The notes under the pieces were generated by a model, which worked only from the letters and a program-made list of their open reading frames with translations, ran no database searches and had not been told where the DNA came from. Source: Rhodeus uyekii (lineage: Eukaryota; Chordata; Actinopteri; Cypriniformes; Acheilognathidae). From it: a DNA stretch of 64,000 bases. The translations under genes were made by a program, and so were the position numbers. Location: positions 135,001-199,000 of the forward strand of contig JAWRVZ010000029.1 of assembly GCA_037043235.1 (NCBI GenBank). Direction: 5' to 3'. Positions 12,040 through 24,798 of this stretch are shown one piece after another (position 1 is the first letter of the stretch; each line of letters opens with the position of its first letter).

Positions 12040-14010
12040 ATGCTCGAAAATAGCATCCTACCAAACTACTCATCGCTTAGTATGCATGGACAGAGTTGGG
12101 AATTTGACCAAAATAACCAAATAACCTACCAAACTGTGCAGTATACAATTGCTGCTATTTATAGAGTACCAAACCATTCTAACATTCTACTCACACTATT
12201 GTATGCAGTATGGATATTGTGCATGAAGAGAGGTGTGTTTGCATACTTTCAGTATGCAGAATGTTCATTATATTGTGCATGAAGGGGGTTTGCACACTAG
12301 AATGACCTATTTGCCAAGTATTTGTGTAATATACAACAAAGCACATTGAAAATATGTTTGCAATTGCATAGTAACATACTGCTCATGCTATTTCTGCAGT
12401 ATGCACAGTATATTGCACGTTAAGGGAGTATGTATGCATGGAATGACCTATTGGGCAAGTATTTGTATAGAACTAATGTACAATAAAGCACATTGTATGT
12501 TCTCAATTGCATGCTAATACACTACTCTTATTTTTTCTGAGTATTTCCCAATCTGCTCAGTTACTGGGATTTTTCACGCACAACTATTTCTAGGGTTTAC
12601 AAAGAATGGTGTGAAAAGGGAAAAACATCCAGTATGTGGCAGTCCTGTGGGAGAAAATGCCTTGTTGATGCTGGAGGTCAGAGGAGAATGTGCGACTGAT
12701 TCAAGCTGATAGAAGAGCAACTTTGACTGAAATAACCACTCGTTACAACCGAGTTTTGCAGCAAAGCATTTGTGAAGCCACAACACACACAACCTTGAGG
12801 CGGATGGGCTACAACAGCAGAAGACTCCACCGGGTGCCACTCATCTCCACTACAAATAGGAAAAATAGGCTACAATTTGCACAAGCTCATCAAAACTGGA
12901 CAGTTGAAGACTGGAAAAATGTCTCTCGATTTCTGTTGAGACATTCAGATGGTAGAGTCAGAATTTGGCGCAAACAGAATGAGAACATGGATCCATCATG
13001 CCTTGTTACCACTGTGCAGGCTGGTGGTGGTGGTGTAATGGTGTGGGGGATGTTTTCTTGACACACTTTAGGCCTCTTAGTGCCAATAGAGCATCTTTGG
13101 GATGTGGTGGAACGGGAGCTTCGTGTCCTGGATGTGCATCTCACAAATCTCCATCAACTGCAAGATGCTCCTATCAATATGGGCAACATTTCTAAAGAAT
13201 GCTTTCGGCACCTTGTTGAATCAATGTCACGTAGAATTAAGGCAGTTCTGAAGACGAAAGGGGGTCAAACACAGTATTAGTAAAGTGTTCCTAATAATCC
13301 TTTAGGTGAGTGTAGTTTTTTGTATAATATACAACAACGCTCATTGTAAATATGTTTAGAATTGCATCTTATTATGTGTGCAGTATGCAGTGTATACATT
13401 GTGCATGAAGGGAAGTTGTATACATGAAATAACCTACTACATTTGCTATTAAAACCTACTATTTTTTAGACTACCATACCATACTAACATACTACTCACA
13501 CTATTTCTGTAGTATGCATATTGTGCATGAAGGGAGGTTGTATGCATGGAATATCAGAATGACATAGGCCTAATATACAACAAAACACACACTAATTGCA
13601 TACTAACATACTATTATTGTTTTTGCAGTATGTTGAGTATATTGTGCATGAAGGGAGTTTGTAAGCTTGTATAGGCCTAACGTACAACATAGCATATTGT
13701 TAGTATGTTTGGAATTGCATGCTAACATACTACTCTTATTATGTGTGCAGTAAGCAGTATGTACATTATGCATGAAAGAAGTTTGCATGCATGGAATACC
13801 AAGTAACCTATTCACCAAAAATTGTAATGGGAGCAAAGCTGTTTAGAATAGCATACTAACATATCCTCCCAATACTTCTTCAGTATGTATATTAGAAACA
13901 ATGTTCTTTATGGAAGAAATACTGCTATATACAATAAACTGTGTCGTATACAGCAGAGCACATTGTGACTATGTTTGGTATCCCATACTAACACACTACT
14001 ATTTGTGCAG
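12040..14010. repeat. Array of ~140-bp units (GTATGC / GTGCATGAAGG type)
   Basis: A diverged tandem array is built of units containing ATACTAACATACTACTC, a GCAGTATGCAGTAT core, ATTGTGCATGAAGGGA, a GCATGGAAT segment, and ATATACAACA(A)AGCACATTGT. Several units can be followed before 12535 and after 13314. A Tc1-type element interrupts it. Confidence 0.8.
12535..13312 (+). mobile_element. Tc1-type element, 5'-truncated, internally deleted
   Basis: The right end ATCCTTTAGGTGAGTG followed by TA is the same terminus as the second copy (35612-37700). Comparison with that copy shows that the left ~200 bp, with the left inverted repeat, are missing. Frame 12690-13061 encodes a piece of Tc1 transposase: helix-turn-helix-like LIQADRRATLTEITTRYN, then RLQFAQAHQNW and GGGGVMVWGMF. 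The DDE centre is deleted, and the frame resumes at 13080 with PIEHLWDVVEREL. It cannot encode an active enzyme. Confidence 0.92.
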
Positions 14011-14185
14011 TGTGCAAAAAGCCATTTATTTCCAAGATTCGACACGTTTGAACGGTTTAGTTTAGTGCTGCATAGTGTATAGTATTTGTTTTAAAGGTAT
14101 ACTTGTATTCCATTCCAAACAAAGACTTAGACAAGCAAGAGCAGCAGGAAACATGTGTGTCGCAGGTAGTGACTGTGATTAATCA

Positions 14186-14216
<31 letters not shown>

Positions 14217-14790
14217 CTTTGTAAAGGATAGATGAGAGTATGCCATAGTGTGTGTGTGTCTATTTTCATATGCCAAGTTGTTAAGTGCACACACACACAC
14301 AGACACACACACACACAGATCAACTGTGTATATCATGCATGTGCACACACACACACACACACGCACACACACACACACGCAAGTACATCTTCAGAGTTTA
14401 AGCGCATGCTGCTATGCACACGCATTCACACACAGGGCAATTTAAAGACGCGCATTCATATTCACACACACACACACACACACACCAGCACTACAGACAG
14501 CTGTAGGGGTGGGGGAGGTAGAGAAAGCGCACAAATGGATGAGTGTGTATCTGTGTGTGATTATGTGAAGAGGATGTGCTCTGTTGATAGATACTCCCTG
14601 AGTTTTTGCCTGTATGTGTGTATGCGTGTGTGTAGTGGAAAGGTATGATGGGAGAGATGTGAGTCAGGCTGAACAAAGTGTGTATGTATGTAGTGTGTGT
14701 GTGTGTGTGTGTGTGTGTACATCTCTAATGTGAGAGGGAGGCACACAGATGGGGGGGTCTAAATGATTAGTTTAGGTGTGTGTGCGGTCT

Positions 14791-14848
<58 letters not shown>

Positions 14849-14880
14849 CGTGTGGAGAGAGGCAGACAGCATTACCATGG
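14011..14880. repeat. Cluster of CT, CA and GT microsatellites
   Basis: Contains CT repeats at 14187-14210, CA repeats at 14289-14392 and 14464-14485, and GT repeats at 14694-14718 and 14797-14845. Unremarkable sequence separates the tracts. The Cys-Val and Thr-His open frames here are artefacts. Confidence 0.9.
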
Positions 14881-15339
14881 CTGCTATGAGTCATACTGAA
14901 GCCACAGAAATCAATACTATAATAGTCAACACAAACATCATGTTCTTCACACTCATATATGTCCGCATAAACACATTATTAAAATAAAAGTTCTTAGGCT
15001 CCACAAAAAACTTTGACTCTATGGTCGTTTGGAGACTTTAAAGGTCCTTACGCTGTATGTGCTTACGTGTGTGTGTATATATATATATAATATGCAGTAA
15101 ACCTCCAATGTTTACATATTTACATTACATAAGCCTTGCAGAATCTGCAAAATGTTAAGCATTTGAACAGAATAAGACGAGTCATACAAAATGCATGTAC
15201 ATTTTTAATTAGAACTGTTCTGAATATGATATTTTACCTAAAATATGTTTACATATTGTCCACAAGACTAAAACAAATTGCTGAATTTATAAAAATGACC
15301 CTGTTCAAAAAGTTGACATTTATTGAGCATCAAATCATC
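14881..15339. other. AT-rich non-coding
   Basis: No supported feature apart from a short AT repeat near 15078-15090. Confidence 0.55.
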
Positions 15340-15535
15340 ATATCAGAATGATTTGTGAAGGATCGTGTGACACTGATGGTATAAAATACAGCTTTAATCA
15401 CAGCAATAAATTACATTTTAAAATATATTTAGATAGAAAACTGTTGTTTTAAATTGCACTAATATTTCACAATATTATTATGTTTTTTAAGTATTTTTGA
15501 TGAATTAAATGCATCCTTTGTGAGCATACGAGACT
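15340..15535. repeat. Fish interspersed repeat L (copy 1)
   Basis: Shares GTGTGACACTGATG, AATAAATTACATTTTAAAATAT and the ATATTTCACAATATTATTATG-like segment with 45270-45450. This is a high-copy repeat familiar from cyprinid genomes; its class was not determined. Confidence 0.65.
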
Positions 15536-16559
15536 TCGTTGCTCAGCGAGCACTGAATGCATTGCATGTTGTGTGTTGATTTTCTTTGCCGTCTGACGCT
15601 CGAGCGCTGGGCTACAGCGCGGTCAACGTGAGCTCAGCAGCCTCCCAGCAATTTAAAGAGAAAGAACAGAATCTCTGAGAAAGTGAATCTGTCAGATGTC
15701 TTTGAGAGTGCGATTGTGTGTGTGTGTGTGTTGCCGAGAAAGAGGGCACACACACAAATACAGCGGAAAACAGCACCTCTCCCTTCTCTCCACTTCTGTC
15801 TATTTTAAAACCACACATCTTCCCTTTCACCCTCTCGATTTGACCCTTTTGTTTCCATCTCTCCTTTCTCTTTCTTCATCTCATTTTCCCCATTTCTATC
15901 TATTTTTGTGATAACAATTTCTCTCACGTTCCCTCTCTCTCTTGTGCTCTCTCTATGACCCTGTCTCACTCTCTCCCGCTCTTGTTCTCTCATCTAGCTG
16001 CCAATTTTAACACTAAGCATCTCTCATGTGCATGCGCCTCACCATCCCTCTCTCTGATTCATTCCTCTCTTCCTCTTGCACTTGTCACTATCTCTCCGTT
16101 CTAAATGTGGCTCTGAAACCCTATCACCCCAATACGGCACAATAATTTATTCGGTGTTATGCTGAGAAGCACACGCTGGTCTCAGAGCAGAGGTGGCTGA
16201 TGGGAATGGAGGTCTGCCGCAGCTTCAACACAAAGCAGCTGATCTCAGCGCAGCTCAAAACAACAAAAGACTGACATTTTCTCTATGAATAACACGCAAA
16301 CAGTACCTTTTTTATGATCGTATGGTATCAGTAGCTGATCTCAGGGCAGCTGTTAAACGTATAGTTCACTCTTTTTTTCTCTATATCTTTGTGTTGCTCC
16401 AAATCTGTGTGATTTTATTTCTACTGTAGAACATAAACTAAGATATTTAGAAAAATCTTGGGGTACAATTACCCCACTATGGATTTTATTAATACAAATG
16501 GTTTGTTTAGTTCCACAGATTCCAAAGAGAATGAACAAGGGAGTGAAGATGAACAAGAA
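15536..16559. other. Non-coding, pyrimidine-rich in the middle
   Basis: 15770-16090 is rich in TCTC runs on the plus strand. 16355-16440 looks like a decayed copy of the 'AGTTCACCCAAAAATG' fish repeat found better preserved at 60531. No exon was recognised. Confidence 0.5.
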
Positions 16560-17125
16560 AAAGCATGTTCATTTTAAACATTAAACAAACTCCTCGGGTC
16601 TTTAGTGACCTCACTTTTTTAAAGTTAGACATCAACCGTATTAGTTTTTCTCTGTCAATTTGTTTAAACAATAGAACAAGAAAATATATGCCTGTTTTCC
16701 CATTCATTTTTTGTAACAATTGTATAGGGTCATTAATGACCCGGGGTGTGTAACAGTGTAATTATTTTTGTGCACAACAATAATTGAATCTTTGATGACT
16801 GAATAAGTGTCATTTCCCTTCATTCCACGAGGTAGCAACGCTTGATACACAACGATGAAGTGATGTTTCACTCATAGTTACTGCAGGCAGAAAACAAAAT
16901 AATAGGAAGTATCACCAGCAAAACTTGAAATGGCTCAGAGATTTACTGCAGAGCAATCAAATATTAGTGTCAGTGTCACATGATGGCGGATCTGGTGGGG
17001 AATCTGTAAGCGATCAAAATATTGATTTTGAAGATGTTGAAAATTATAGTTTTGAGAATATGTTTCAGATGGCAAATATGAGCCAGATGCTGAATGTACT
17101 GGGAAATGAGCTGTGATGATGGTAC
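16560..17125 (+). mobile_element. Possible piggyBac-type remnant
   Basis: GGGTCTTTAGTGACC (near 16595) and GGGTCATTAATGACCCGG (near 16727) resemble the termini of vertebrate piggyBac-like elements. The frame around 16929-17110 contains pieces such as MAQRFTAEQ and, after frameshifts, YEPDAECTG, resembling the acidic N-terminus of piggyBac-type transposases. The frame is broken by stops and no catalytic domain is present. The assignment is tentative. Confidence 0.4.
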
Positions 17126-17411
17126 AAAACATCTGCTCAAACTAAACCCATCCAAGCTCTAAAATGTAATAAAATATGCTTTATTTTATTTTTCTGTAAT
17201 TGTAACTCAGTTTTATATCATCGTGACAGATGGAGATCAATCTGTGTTAGATATAGAGAATAGGTAATAATGTAACATTCACGCATTTAAGGTTTAAAAA
17301 AACATAATGGGCACAGATAAATCATTTAGTGTAAAAAAGTATATCATAGATAATATAGTATAAAATCAGCAGAGGATGGGTTATAAGTTGGCTTCATTAT
17401 GTTAACAAAAA

Positions 17412-17455
<44 letters not shown>

Positions 17456-18267
17456 CAGCTCAATCTCATTGCTCTCATTAGGATTTCAGGATTTCACGCT
17501 TCGTTATACTCTGACTTTGTCTTTAATTATTTCACTTAAGAGCAGTAGCGTTGAAACCTTTCTTCCACTGCGATCTGACATTAACATGCGCCTCCACACA
17601 CTCCACACTCATAAGCACATCAGCAGCTAAAAGCAGCACAAAACAAAAGGATAATGTCATTTTCTAGGTCTCTCTCTGTCCTTTACCGTCTATAGCCAGC
17701 TGCGTCTCGCGCCCATTAGCGTTGTGTCCTCCCCCCCCCCATTTTCCATGCCACCAATTCCCAGAGCCAAGACTGAACCCCACCTCCACTCATTCACACT
17801 GTTTTTATCTATCCATCCTCCTCCATCCTTGATCAATCCAGTCTCCATAGCGCAAAGAGACCAATGTCACATGACCAGTCACTCTTTTTCTTCACGCTTG
17901 CCACCAAATCAGGCTCAAAATCACTTATTTTGCTCGTGAGACATCTGTATGGCGGGGTGTTATGGTAAATCGTTGCACATATGCGCCATATGCACGTTTA
18001 ATTCATTTGTTGTATCTTCCATAAATGTTTTATGGGAGCAGAGATGTACTGATGTACGTGTGTGATGTATGTGAAATATCTTGCTCTATGTGAGGTTAAG
18101 TCGCTTCAGTTAAAGTATCTATGCTAGTATCTTGATGGCATTTGTGTGAGGCAGTGTGTGTAGGTACAGTCGGGTGTCTGTGAGAGTTAGTGGATAATTG
18201 CACACAAATTAAGACTCAAGCAGCCTCAGGTGGAGCAGTGTATGTGCGCAAGAGTGCGACTGAACTA
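17126..18267. other. Non-coding with a GT repeat
   Basis: A (GT)n run lies at 17412-17449. The rest is unique sequence without a supported gene. Confidence 0.55.
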
Positions 18268-18909
18268 CAGTAGTACCTCAAGATACGAAAGGTTCAACTT
18301 ACGAAAAATCCAAGTTACGAAAGCAAAGACGAAAAATTTTACTGCTCTACATACGAAAAGTTTTCAAGATACGAAAGGTTTCTGAAAGTCCGAGATTCGC
18401 CCCATAACAATTTTGAAACTCGCGCCGCACGCCGCCATCTTAGTTATAGTAGACTCGCCACCATCCTCCTGCTCTCCCATTGGTTCCTGATGCTAGCCAA
18501 GCCATGAGATCCTTCTCTCTAATTGGACAGCATCCCTCCCATCATGCATCTTCTATACGTACGTGCTGGCGTGCTTTAGCTCAGCCACTCCGCACCCGAA
18601 ACTTTACATTTTTTATGTGTTTTCGTAAAGTTAAGTGTACGTATGTACGTACGTTTTCTGCCGTTTGTCCTCCTCCTCCTCTGCCGCCACTTTCGGAGAT
18701 AGCCTCACTCGAAAGGTAAGCTTCGACATTTTACGTTATTTCATTGTTTATAGGTCAATTTAGCTTTATTATGAAATTTAATGGGGTGTTTTTGGAGGGC
18801 TTGGAATGGATTAGCCATTTTACATGTAAAATGTGTTCCAAGATACGAAAAACTCATTATACGAAGGCCGCCTCGGAACGGATTAATTTCGTATCTCTAG
18901 GTACCACTG
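18268..18909. mobile_element. Pogo-like MITE, copy D (TA target site)
   Basis: Flanked by TA on both sides. The left end CAGTAGTACCTCAAGATACG matches the right end, whose reverse complement is CAGTGGTACCTAGAGATACG. Subterminal TACGAAA motifs repeat many times at the left. Its termini resemble those of the Tigger-type copies A-C, but the interior is unrelated, so this is a separate family. There is no coding capacity. Confidence 0.85.
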
Positions 18910-18943
18910 TATATGTAATTGTAGGGTGTGTGTGTGTGTGTGT

Positions 18944-19190
18944 GACCTGGTAAAACCTACATTATGGGGACAAAATGTCCCCACAAAGATGGCAATATCA
19001 AAATCGAGACAATTTTTGATCCCAATGAGGAAAACAGCTTATAAATCATGCTAAGTTTTTGTCCTTTGAAAATATAAAATGCAGAAAGTTTTGTGTGATG
19101 GGCAGGTTTAGTATTGGAGAATAGAAGATCGGGTTTTTTTGAGTTAATTACTCCTATGAAAAGTCTCCATAGAAAATGAAAACACAACGT
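18944..19190. repeat. Fish interspersed repeat M (ATGTCCCCAC type)
   Basis: Starts near ACCTACATTATGGGGACAAA and ATGTCCCCACAAAGATGG, followed by a body ending in ATGAAAACACAACGTGTGTG. This resembles a repeat common in many teleosts, usually bordered by TG runs as here. Confidence 0.6.
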
Positions 19191-19413
19191 GTGTGTGTGT
19201 TGGTGAGAGTAGCCTAGTTTTACAATATAACCACTGGTCTAGTGAAGTTTTACTATGCATTTTTTCTTGAGAGGATTTCAGAACGATACTGGTTTTGAGA
19301 AGTTGTTTCAGAAGTTAAGTTATCTTTAAAAGATATGCGCTCTATGGAACAAGATGGTCAGTCATTATTGAATGAATTGCATTAAGTTTTATGCACACAC
19401 AACCAAATTATAT

Positions 19414-19456
<43 letters not shown>

Positions 19457-19834
19457 CTTCCGAATCCTCTAAATCAAGTGTAAATATAGGTCTGTATGTA
19501 GAATAATTCAGAAACCGGTGGCCGTTAAGTGAACTGCAACAACGTACACACAAGAGACTGAACGTGGTTAGACGGCCTGATATTCTCACGGTGAGGTTAT
19601 TTTTCCTCCTTCGCTTCGAAGTAAAGAGAAGTTGGAAATACCTTTGCGTTAATGAACATCCAAACATGCAATGCCGAGAGTGACGTTTAGATGAAAATGT
19701 AAATACGTGCTGCGCCTTTACTTCTCAATAACAAAATAAACACAACAAAAATGACAGCGGTGAAACAACAGCAGCTGAGAAAACATCTAATAATAGCAAT
19801 GATATGGATATGCTTGCAGCAGAATCATGTCGAC
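19191..19834. other. Non-coding with an (AT)n run
   Basis: An AT dinucleotide run lies at 19418-19449. Nothing else is supported. Confidence 0.6.
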
Positions 19835-20204
19835 ATGAGGTTATTAAAATCACACTGTTATGAAAGTTTGATTATAAGATATATTTGAGACTATAGACTA
19901 TACAGATCTGACTATGTGAGAATATATAGTTTGAATGAATCCTTTTCTTTACATGACACATTGATATTATAGTACACAATTGCTTTTTCTGCATTATCCT
20001 AAGCATTTGTTTAACAGAAGAGAGGCTCTGGGGAACCAGAAAATCCTTTGTATTTTCCCCGGCAAAAGATTTTTTAACTAAAAATCAGTCTACAGGCTTT
20101 CATAGACAACCTAGAAAGTTGTCTTTCATTCTTTTAAGATTCCTTACAAGCTGTTCAGAAACTGGCAATAAAAAAAGGAAAATTCTTATATATAGCCTCT
20201 TTAA
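19835..20204 (+). repeat. Interspersed repeat J, inverted partner of 9713-10085
   Basis: Aligns to the reverse complement of 9713-10085 over most of its length, including the CAGTCTACAGGCTTTCATAG and TTACAAGCTGTTCAGAAACT blocks. Confidence 0.75.
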
Positions 20205-21372
20205 GTTCAATGTAAAGTCAAAATTGATCTTTTTACTCCCTTTACACATTCCTTGTCTTATTGTGCATGTCTTTGTCGCATTTCATCAAAATATAATGAC
20301 TCCATAAACACCTAAAATGACTTTCCTTTTCGGGATGACATCATTGAAGTCTTGTTTTTTCATGACTTGATCAAATCAAGTCCCTCCCAGTATTACTTTC
20401 TCATTGAACACCCTTCTCACTGTGGCCAACACAGTTTACAAACAGCCATAAAGGTACATTTTGTTGAGTGAGATTACGATTTTTCTTGAGAGATTGTGAA
20501 AGGAGACCACCTTGCGCAGATGACCCTGTTTTTTAGTTGACTCCCACCTCCCTTTCTTTCAGCGACAGTCTCAAGGTGTTGTCACTTGGACTTCTAGTGG
20601 CTGATTGCATTCCAGGTGTGAAACGCATGGTTTGCAGCTTCAAGCTCATCTTCCCTTTCCTCTTGACCCGTTCACCTGCTTTCCTTGAATAGAGGGGTGT
20701 AGAGAAAGGGATGGGTGGCGCATATACTCTTGTGCGCGGGTGCATTACATCACTTACATCTGTACAATGATCTAATCTCCGTTTCTACCTCTCCTCCATC
20801 CCATTGATTAAATCACTCGATTTTCCTGGCAATGCACAATGACATTGGCACTTTTAAATATGGAGATGAGGTAAAGCGGTGGACCACTGTGGGAACGAGC
20901 CAAGACTGAGAGGGAGAGAGGGAAGCGAGATGGGAAAAGGTGGGGGTTTGTTGTTGTGCATGCATGCATACATCGGACATCAGGAAACACAGGAAAATAC
21001 GCTTCGCCGCCTCTGTGCAACAAGAGTCGGGATGACATCACTTCCCTCTCATTCGAGAGTAGAGCGAGACAGACAGCGAGAGGTACGGGAGGGAACAAAA
21101 CCACTTTAAGTATGTCTCCTCTCTCCACACCCTCTGCTCCTCGCATCAGTAATAGAGGTGATATTCGTGACAGGATTCTGGCTTACAGACCCTCGGTTGA
21201 GCCTCTGAATCTTTACTCAATATCCATCGCTGACAGACCCAAGGTCACGGTCGAAATGGGTCTCTCTCACACACTTTCATTGTAGAGTTTCTGAGGTAAA
21301 TCCATCCCAGTCTTAGCCTCGTATGGCATAATATAATATAGTAGTATATAGTATCTCTGTATGCACATGTTT
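20205..21372. other. Unique non-coding
   Basis: 20490-21290 is moderately GC-rich, repeat-poor and open in several frames on both strands without domain content. It could contain conserved regulatory DNA, but there is no direct support. Confidence 0.45.
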
Positions 21373-22620
21373 TATTAGACTTGTTGACCGTCCTGCTAAA
21401 TGCATCAATGAAGAATAACTTAAGTTTGATAAAACCATTGTGATGAAGTCAAATCCCTGACATTTTTATAACTGCAAGTAGATGTCTTTGAGCAAACCTA
21501 TTCATCTCAAGTAGGGATGAGCGAGTACAGCATTATCTGTATCTTTTAACCATATGAATTATCTGTATCTGTACTCGGACTGGGCGGGGCATAACCCGGA
21601 AGTGGCCGGGATGTCTTGAAATGGGCGGGCTTTAACCGGTATGTTATTTTCAATCATGCAATTGATATGGGTTGATCAGAAATTGTTAGATTTATTTCTG
21701 ATTAGAAAACTATTTACATGACAGCATCAGCATTGAGCTTCAGATCAATGGTTTTGATCACGATAACAAACAAACTATATACAGAACAAGTTTTGCAACA
21801 ATGAATACAACATGAAATCATGAATTATTAAGAAATCATTATTTTTAATCATTATTTTTTGAGTGAAGTCAAAAAACTAGTTAGAGCCAGCAGACGGTTA
21901 AAAAAAGCAAAAAAAATCTCCGACAGGCAGATACACTAGTCGCTTTCTACCAAGCGCCACGTCTGAACAAACCCCACGTTTACCAGAACTCTACTAAAAA
22001 CAAACCTGAAACTGAAGAAACCCTAAACGTTAACGGAAAAGACCCGCGAACCTGAGGGACTGAGGGAGAGACAGAGAGAGAAAGAGAGCTGTTCTCTTCT
22101 CAGTGTTCTGCGTGTGAGTGAGCAGAGCGGGACGCAGCAAATCTGTATGTGTAGGGGAGGGGCGCTGTGAGTAGCCTATCACAGAACGCAGACACAGTCA
22201 GCTACCCAATGGGGATTTTTATTCAATCCGAGCACAGATATTGACTCGTATTACTCGTATGATACTCGGACTCGACAAAGTTATTTTTATCCGTACCGGA
22301 TACTCGTTTCAGCCGAGCCTTTCTCTTACACATCACGTAAAAACCAAACTAACTGTGGTCCCACCTCTTCCTGTCCAGCTGTGTGATTCTCAGCCGAAAT
22401 AAGTTGCAAGGAAGACCAAACATTATTCCCGTATTCAAACAATTGGCTTGTTGAAAGGTTTCTTGATCCTTGAAAAAGAAGAGCACTTAATTGTGATGAA
22501 TGTGTTGAGTGTTTCATATCTTTAAAAACAACTGTACTTGCAAATAATATAGTATTAATGACATAAAAGGCCACTTAAGTGTACTTAATGAGAGTACTAT
22601 GGAAGCTTGTTTCCAATAAT
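21373..22620 (+). repeat. Interspersed repeat H, interrupted copy
   Basis: 21373-21498 and 22383-22600 align with the reverse complement of 25735-25995, where GAGCAAACC joins directly to GTGATTCTC. In this copy about 884 bp separate the two halves, most of it the hAT-type element at 21512-22318. A partial relative of the right half is at 24165-24300. Confidence 0.75.
21512..22318 (-). mobile_element. hAT-type element, copy 1 (one end lost)
   Basis: Homologous in inverted orientation to the complete copy at 40031-40861. Its left end TAGGGATGAGCGAGTACAG is intact. The other end stops after CTCGTTTCAGCCGAG, so the terminal ~17 bp present in copy 2 are missing. Interior features shared with copy 2 include the GTTCTCTTCTCAGTGTTCTG and GGGAGGGGCGCTG-like segments. 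No transposase is encoded. Confidence 0.85.
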
Positions 22621-23489
22621 AAGGTAATTGCAACTTTTTATCTCACAATTCTGACTTTTTTCTCATTATTGATTGATATGAAGTCATAATTGCAATTTAT
22701 AAGTTCAGAATGAAGCAATTATCTTTTAAATTAGTTCATTTTCCATAGAGTACAGTTTCTTAACACACTTAAGTAGACTTTGTAATAATGTCAAATTAAG
22801 TTTTACTTCTCTCTGATTTTAAATCATTTTGCTTTAATCTTTTGTCCTGTTTTCAAGAAGTACCAATGTAATATTTTGACTTGTTGGGTAAGATACTAAA
22901 GCGCATGTAAAGTAAGAGATGCACTATTAATCGTTAAAAGATCCCAATCTCGATTCAAACACCCACACGGTCTTATTCCTAAATGACTGTATTCTCCCGT
23001 GTCTATTAAACCTTTGACAAAATCACCTGTGACATCAAAACATTCACTTCTGTGTTGCGCTGCCGCTGAGCTAGAGAGAGCTGTTGTCATTTAAAGGCAT
23101 GAAACCTTTATGAAACCTCATTATTTCACTGTCTTAAAAATATTCAAATGATCACAGAAGTGCTAAAAAACACTGATGCCTACAGATGATAAAAGTAGAG
23201 AAAAATCTCCTTTTGAAAGTAACTTATTGCTTCAAATAAAGATGACATCGATTACATCATTACCTCAGTAGGTTTCGACAAATAACTTGTCATTGAATCA
23301 TTAATTCAAGAGATTTGTTCAAAATTCAAATTAGTATTTTGACCCATGAAGGATTTCTGAATGAGTCATTCAAGCCGATAAAAAAAATATACTCAAACAC
23401 TTTTAAATAGACTGCAGCAATTAATTTGTCTCTGGTAAATTCTGGTAAAAAAATTAATTTAAGCGCAAATAACATGTGATTACATTTTT
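22621..23489. other. AT-rich non-coding
   Basis: Contains scattered ACTTAAGT motifs related to repeat H. No gene was seen. Confidence 0.5.
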
Positions 23490-23580
23490 AAAACATTGCA
23501 TTCAGTTTGTACTTAAGTTGGCCTATATTCTTTTAAATTGTATTACTTTACAATAAATAAATTCTATGCTAAATTCCTTT
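23490..23580 (+). repeat. Repeat H fragment with the empty site of Tigger MITE B
   Basis: AAAACATTGCATTCAGTTTG continues through GTACTTAAGTTGGCCTATAT into TCTTTTAA...TGTATTACTTTA. The 26003-26835 copy has the same sequence but is split at GGCCTA/TA by a 757-bp element. This copy therefore shows the uninserted state. Confidence 0.9.
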
Positions 23581-24164
23581 TTTTCTCCTTTGAGTTTGGT
23601 CTTATTTCTGCATTTATATCAGAATTCTAATAGTAGCGTCTCCGTTTATTTAACATAACATAACCTTTTACTAAGACGACGGGTCGCCGTTATATTTAGC
23701 ATTCAGGAGGCGTCAATTGGGAGACGACGGAGTGATGATGGTGATATGAGACTTATTAGTGGGAGTGTTTGTGTTTAAACTTCCTCCTCCTTTGCTGGAG
23801 CAAAAGGTAATTACTGCAACCCGTACTGCACTGCACTCCCAAACACCTCGCACACACATTACCAGTGCATGTCTATGTGTGATTCAGCTTTAGACACTGT
23901 CAACATGACACCAGCCAGCATGCTTACCCAACATCAATAAACACCCCCGGTCTGGATCGATTGTCAAAACTGAAAACAGAAGGAAAAAAAACTGAGAGTG
24001 TCCAGCTGAAGGGGAAAAAAAGGAATGAATAAGATACGGTTTGCTAGGTTGGTTTAATCAGGTCTAGATGGAAAAGCCGTTTTAGTTTGTGGACCAGCTG
24101 GTCAACCAGACTCACTAGCTGACAAAAACCTCAAAACACACCATGCAAATGAGCTTATCCTGGT
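23581..24164. other. Non-coding, possible conserved block at 23680-23870
   Basis: 23680-23870 is unique and GC-richer, with CpGs (AGACGACGG twice) and a GGTAATTACTGCAA motif that suits a homeodomain site. 24050-24150 resembles the flanks of the 29.2-kb minisatellite (ACCAGCTGGTCAACCAG). No exon is recognised. Confidence 0.4.
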
Positions 24165-24798
24165 GGAAAAGAAGTGCGCTTAACTGTGTTGAATGTGCAC
24201 TTCAAATGTTTAAATAAAACTGCACTTTTAGTTTCAGATAATGTAATATTCATAAGTGTACTTAAACACTTTCATGACCATTTCAAAACACACTAAAGTA
24301 CACGTATAACATCAAATCAACAGTTGCATAATTTACTTGCATTCATTGTTTTAATAATCGGCCGTTGTGCTTTAAAGAAGTGATATGTGTTGACTAATAT
24401 ACTTAAGTACTCAATACTTATAATTTTAACTGTAGTTTATTAGATATTACATTTAAACTTAATATATTTTACTGCTGCATCATAACAAATGTTTAATTAC
24501 ACATATTTAAATACATGGCAAACATGTTTCAGTTGAAATGACCTTAAAGCATCTTTGGTTTATCATGAATGCTGCTCAGGTCATTTAGCAGTAACTTTAA
24601 CCATGTAAAAATCGTAATTAAGTGGCTAAAATAAACACTCAAGTTCAGCTAGTTGCATTTAGCATAAATTTAAACTATAACACAATTTCATTTAACTGTA
24701 AATAACAGCATTTAAGTGCCTGAAAATATTCAGTTTGCACTTAAGTATACAAATTTGTTTCCATAAAACATACTCATTTTTAAAAGCATTTTGAAGTG
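24165..24798. repeat. Repeat H-related AT-rich segment
   Basis: 24165-24300 resembles 22475-22600: GAAGTGCGCTTAA, then TGAATGTG, then CATAAGTGTACTTAA. The remainder holds more ACTTAAGT-type motifs and no coding signal. Confidence 0.55.
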
